Of a stretch of 64,000 nucleotides of DNA, positions 60,839 through 64,000 are shown in pieces; position 1 is the first letter of the stretch, and each line of letters begins with the position of its first letter. Location of the stretch: assembly GCA_038206395.1 (NCBI GenBank), contig JBBRAX010000027.1, forward strand, positions 30,482-94,481, read 5' to 3'. The notes under the pieces are model-generated. The model saw only the letters and a program-made list of their open reading frames with translations, searched no databases and was not told the origin of the DNA. Both the position numbers and the translations under genes were made by a program. This DNA comes from JAGSPQ01 sp038206395 (GTDB lineage Bacteria; Myxococcota; Myxococcia; Myxococcales; Myxococcaceae).

Positions 60839-62703
60839 GGCTTCACCTCGGCGAGACCAATCACCTGGGTGTCGATGTCGACCACCGAGATCGTCGCCGG
60901 GCCGTTGAGGCCTGTCACCACCGCCTTCGTCCGGCCATCCTTCTCGGCCTGCGCTCCGACTTCACCTGCCGAGACGCGCACTGCGACTCTGCGGTTCGGC
61001 AGCACCTCGCCCTGCGCGGACTCCACCCACCACGTGACGTCGCTGCCCTTCGCTTCGACCCGCACGTTCACCGGCACCGCCGGAGCGACCACCACCTCCA
61101 GCGTCTGCGGCGCGCTGCCCGGCCGGGCGCCGGGAGGGAACACCCACTTCCCGCCCTCTCGCACGTGAACAGTGGTGGTGAGCCCCGGCCAGTCGGCGTG
61201 CCCGACCTCGAGATCGCCATCGACGAGCGGGCCGAGCCGGCAGACCCCTTCGGCATCGGTGGTCAGGCTCGACGTCCCCAAGCTCAGCGTCTGCGCCGGC
61301 ACCGGCTGCCCCGCGAGATCTGTGACAGCGGCGTAGAGCGCACCGTTCTCGGCCCAGGCGACCACCCGCGCCGGCTCGGTGCCCGCAGGTCCCCACGCGC
61401 GCAGGACCAGCGTCTGCCGACCGACGGCGGTTCCCGGAGACCAATCGACGCGCAGCTTCCCGGGCGACGACTCGACTGCGGGCGACGCCTTGCCTGAGGA
61501 CTGCACGGTGACCTGGGCATTGGGGCGCGGCCGCCCCATCGCGTCAGCGACCTGAAGCTTCAGCGCCGCGCGCCCACCGACGTGCACCACTGGCTCGTCG
61601 ATCGCCACCTTCGCCTGCACTGCTGGGCCCTGCTGCAGCTGCAGCGACAGGTCTTCGCGCGCGGTCGCACTTCCCAGCTTCCAGCTCGCTGCCAACGCAT
61701 CAGGCTTTTCCGACAGCTCGCGCGGAGCGACGTACGTCCACTCGACGACGCCGTTCTCCAGGGGCCGTGCCGGGGACAGCGCGCCGCGGGCGGCAGTGAG
61801 CTGCACCTTCGCTCCGGTGGCGACGTTGCCGAAGGGATCCGAGGTGGCGCACATCACGCGCGCACGGGCCGCGCCGTCGGCCGGAAGGCGCGTGGGGCTG
61901 ATCACGCACGCCAGCTGATCGGTCGGTGGCAGCTGCAGATCGAAAGCAGTGACGCGCCGGTTGCCAAGCCTATCGATCGCCGTCCCCTGCCCGCTGCCGT
62001 ACCCGGGCGGCACCACCACCGGCACCTTGAACCGGCCATCGGGCCCCGCCTTCACCGGCCCGAACTTCTGCCCCGCGATGACGATCGAAAAATCGGCGTC
62101 ACGCTCGGTCTGCCCCGGCAGCTCGACCGCGCTCGCCAGCGGCACGCGCAACGCTCCAAAGGCGCCGTGCACCGACTGCGGGTGCGGCCAGGCCGAGAAG
62201 GCCACCACGACGGCGACCTCGGGGTACTTCGTGGTCGGCAGCACGTAGCGTGCGCGGTACCGCCCCGGCGCCACGCGGCTCAGCCCTTCGATCGTCCCCA
62301 CGTTCGCGCGAAGAACGGGCGGCGCCGACTGGGGGTCCGGCTTGCCTTCAGCGCCCAGCACTTCCACCGACAGCTCGGCCGCCGCGTCGCGGTTCTTCAC
62401 CGGCAAAGCCCCTATGAGCTGCAGCGAGATGCGCGCCGCCGGAGGCCCGACCTGGTACTTGGTCTCGAGCGAGTCGGCCCTCACGGTGACGACGCGCGCC
62501 CCGGCCTTCGGCACGACGAAGTAGCCGCGATCAGTCTTGCTCGCCTCGCCGCCCTCGACAGTCAGCTTCGCGTCAGGCGCTCTGCGAACGGCGACGTAAA
62601 ACCCGTCAGGAGAGACGAAGCCCGAAGGCCCGAGCAGCTCGGGACGTGGTGCAGACGCCTGCCCCGAAACCAGCAGCGCAGCGAGCAGTGCGAAGTTCGC
62701 CAA
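60835..62703 (-). CDS. periplasmic protein with invasin/Big-type Ig-like domains
   Basis: The product has 622 residues with an N-terminal signal (MANFALLAALLVSGQASA). Several Ig-like modules follow. One resembles Big_1/invasin repeats (ARARVMCATSDPFGNVATGA, KVQLTAARGAL), and others contain PNAQVTVQSSG and GQPVPAQTLSLGTSSLTTDA. No catalytic residues are recognised. The TTG at 62703 gives the signal peptide. The end overlaps the barrel gene start (GTGA), so stoichiometric production with the barrel is likely, for example as a periplasmic scaffold or secretion partner. Confidence 0.72.
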   Translation of the reverse strand: MANFALLAALLVSGQASAPRPELLGPSGFVSPDGFYVAVRRAPDAKLTVEGGEASKTDRGYFVVPKAGARVVTVRADSLETKYQVGPPAARISLQLIGALPVKNRDAAAELSVEVLGAEGKPDPQSAPPVLRANVGTIEGLSRVAPGRYRARYVLPTTKYPEVAVVVAFSAWPHPQSVHGAFGALRVPLASAVELPGQTERDADFSIVIAGQKFGPVKAGPDGRFKVPVVVPPGYGSGQGTAIDRLGNRRVTAFDLQLPPTDQLACVISPTRLPADGAARARVMCATSDPFGNVATGAKVQLTAARGALSPARPLENGVVEWTYVAPRELSEKPDALAASWKLGSATAREDLSLQLQQGPAVQAKVAIDEPVVHVGGRAALKLQVADAMGRPRPNAQVTVQSSGKASPAVESSPGKLRVDWSPGTAVGRQTLVLRAWGPAGTEPARVVAWAENGALYAAVTDLAGQPVPAQTLSLGTSSLTTDAEGVCRLGPLVDGDLEVGHADWPGLTTTVHVREGGKWVFPPGARPGSAPQTLEVVVAPAVPVNVRVEAKGSDVTWWVESAQGEVLPNRRVAVRVSAGEVGAQAEKDGRTKAVVTGLNGPATISVVDIDTQVIGLAEVKP

Positions 62704-62747
62704 GGCGCGCGCACCTTAATCGCTGCGTCACGGCCGACCGAGGGAAA

Positions 62748-64000
62748 CTACTTGCGGTTCCGGCGCGCGCGCACCGCGGCTTCGGCGCGGCGGCGGTTCA
62801 TCAGCATCCAGGCGGCGACGGCGAGCAGCATCAGCACCGTCGGTGCTCCGCCAGCAGCCGAACATCCCATCGGCTCGGCGGCCGCATCGGGCGCGGCGCT
62901 CAGGTCGTCCTCGTGGCTGCCGTGGTTGTCGCCGTCGTCATCGTCGTCGTCGTCATCATCCCCGTCGTCGTGACCGCCACCGTGGTGGTGCCCGTGCCCG
63001 CCGTGCCCGTGCCCATGCCCATGCCCATGCCCGTGGGGCGGCTCAGGAGGCGGAGGCGGAGGCGGAGGCGCCGGGCAGCAGACTTCGGCGAGGGTGGCGC
63101 GAACCGCCGTGCTCGGCTTGTTGCTGTCGCCGCTGTCGACGTGAAGCGTGACGTTGGTGGCGCTGACCTCGTCGCCCGCCTCCGGGTCGTTGCAGACGCC
63201 GTACGCGTTGCACGAGACGAAGACGTACTTGCTCGCCTTCGCCAGCTCGGTCGCCGACGTCGGGTGAGCCTGGTTCGAGCCGCCCTTGTACTTGCACACC
63301 GTCCAGCTGCCATTTCCGGTGCGGTACGAGAGGGTGACGTAGCCGTTGGCAGAGTTGCCCGCAGTGACTGGAATCGTCGCGGGAATCTTGAACTTCATTG
63401 CGGGCGTCATCACCGCCGAGGCGTCGTGGTAGCAGGTCGGCCCGTACGTCTTGCTCGCGTCGAGAATGACGGTGCGGTTGAGGCACGCGTTGGGGTTGCC
63501 CAGGTAGAAGGTCGCGCCCTTCACGTTGCGCGCGCTGTCGCCGTCTTCGTTGCTCGCCCAGACGACGCGCACGTAGCTGTTCGCGAGCACCGTGATGTCG
63601 TTCAGCTGCTCGGTGACGGTCGGGGTGTTGGTGATCTGGTAGATGCGGTTCGCGACGCGGTCGTAGACGAAGATGTCGGTGTTCGCGCCCAGGGCCGGGC
63701 GGCTCTCGAAGGCGATGAAGTCACCCGCGATGCTCGGGTTGTTCTCGAAGCCCGGCAGCTGCAGCTGCACTTCGGCGCCGCCCGCGACGGGCCGCCAGAA
63801 GAGGTCGGCGTTTCCGGCGCGGAAGCTGTCGTAGACGATCAAGCTGCCGTTGGTGTCGGGGTTCGCTTCGGGGTTGAACGAGTCGGAGACGATGCCCACG
63901 CTCCACACTGCGCCGGTGCGAACCGCCTTCCACACGTCACAGTTGCTCAAGGACGAGTTGCAGTGTTCCCAGGTGACGACATTGCCATCGGGAGAAACCG
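62748..64000 (-). CDS. propeller-like surface protein with His/Asp-rich linker and MYXO-CTERM-like tail, truncated
   Basis: The frame is open through the window edge (SPDGNVVTWEHCN precedes the first internal start codon), so the 5' end is missing. The visible part begins with TolB/propeller-like repeats (GNADLFWRPVAGGAEVQLQL, ANTDIFVYDRVANRIYQITN) and a beta domain with NGYVTLSYRTGNGSWTVCKY. A linker of Pro, then a His-Gly alternation, then nine consecutive Asp follows. The tail PMGCSAAGGAPTVLMLLAV, then Arg clusters is MYXO-CTERM-like. The linker could bind transition metals (His) or calcium (Asp). It is 44 nt from the Ig-like gene. Confidence 0.8.
   Translation of the reverse strand, partial: VSPDGNVVTWEHCNSSLSNCDVWKAVRTGAVWSVGIVSDSFNPEANPDTNGSLIVYDSFRAGNADLFWRPVAGGAEVQLQLPGFENNPSIAGDFIAFESRPALGANTDIFVYDRVANRIYQITNTPTVTEQLNDITVLANSYVRVVWASNEDGDSARNVKGATFYLGNPNACLNRTVILDASKTYGPTCYHDASAVMTPAMKFKIPATIPVTAGNSANGYVTLSYRTGNGSWTVCKYKGGSNQAHPTSATELAKASKYVFVSCNAYGVCNDPEAGDEVSATNVTLHVDSGDSNKPSTAVRATLAEVCCPAPPPPPPPPEPPHGHGHGHGHGHGGHGHHHGGGHDDGDDDDDDDDDGDNHGSHEDDLSAAPDAAAEPMGCSAAGGAPTVLMLLAVAAWMLMNRRRAEAAVRARRNRK

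Overview
The window reads as a GC-rich chromosomal segment from a myxobacterium or close relative (Myxococcota). Supporting signs are two proteins ending in MYXO-CTERM-like tails, a 12-copy MopE-type Cys/Asp repeat protein, five FHA domains in four proteins, a Ser/Thr kinase with the HRDVSPKN loop common in this group, stand-alone sensor and receiver proteins, and many cysteine-rich lipoproteins. No rRNA, CRISPR array, insertion sequence or prophage is visible. The species cannot be named from the sequence.

Layout. 1-6960: the end of a vWA protein, then (minus strand) a HlyD-like membrane adaptor and an acyl-CoA dehydrogenase, tRNA-Cys with a clear promoter, a SpoIID/LytB lipoprotein starting 14 nt after the tRNA, and a TonB-like protein. 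6967-28852 is one long minus-strand run. It holds a GAF/GAF histidine kinase, polA, an FHA-rich partial Tad/Cpa pilus locus (double-FHA/TPR protein, FHA-CpaF ATPase, CpaC secretin, CpaA prepilin peptidase, FHA protein), two coupled propeller-like lipoproteins, glyS, glyQ, a Ser/Thr kinase with a PEGA-like tail, and a Cys-rich lipoprotein. From 28976 the plus strand carries a vWA lipoprotein, a CCP-repeat lipoprotein and a receiver protein.

32082-35668 (minus) is a housekeeping block, rplS - unknown ATPase-like gene - yraN - rsmI. The unknown gene has the layout of an SMC/YhaN-type ATPase but its Walker A and signature motifs are destroyed. 35860-39592 (plus) carries rplY, pth, thiC and a small STAS-like protein. 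39576-41652 holds small unknown genes. 41722-46203 is a plus-strand signalling cassette: two TPR/cyclic-nucleotide-binding proteins, a class III nucleotide cyclase fused to an FHA domain, a GNAT acetyltransferase and a TPR protein. An MFS and an NCS1 transporter follow.

49281-51392 has a small secreted protein diverging from a TetR regulator, tRNA-Glu, and an L,D-transpeptidase. 51439-64000 (minus) is a cell-surface block: a beta-propeller protein with a His/Asp-rich linker and MYXO-CTERM tail (truncated by the window edge), an Ig-like periplasmic protein, a 1164-residue outer-membrane barrel candidate, a DUF11-like MYXO-CTERM surface protein, and the MopE-repeat lipoprotein. Three of these have overlapping start/stop codons, suggesting they are made and used together.

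The best candidates for undescribed biology are the degenerate SMC/YhaN-like protein in the ribosomal-protein operon, the coupled surface cassette, and the cyclase/CNB/FHA signalling cassette. No intergenic stretch exceeds 300 bases.
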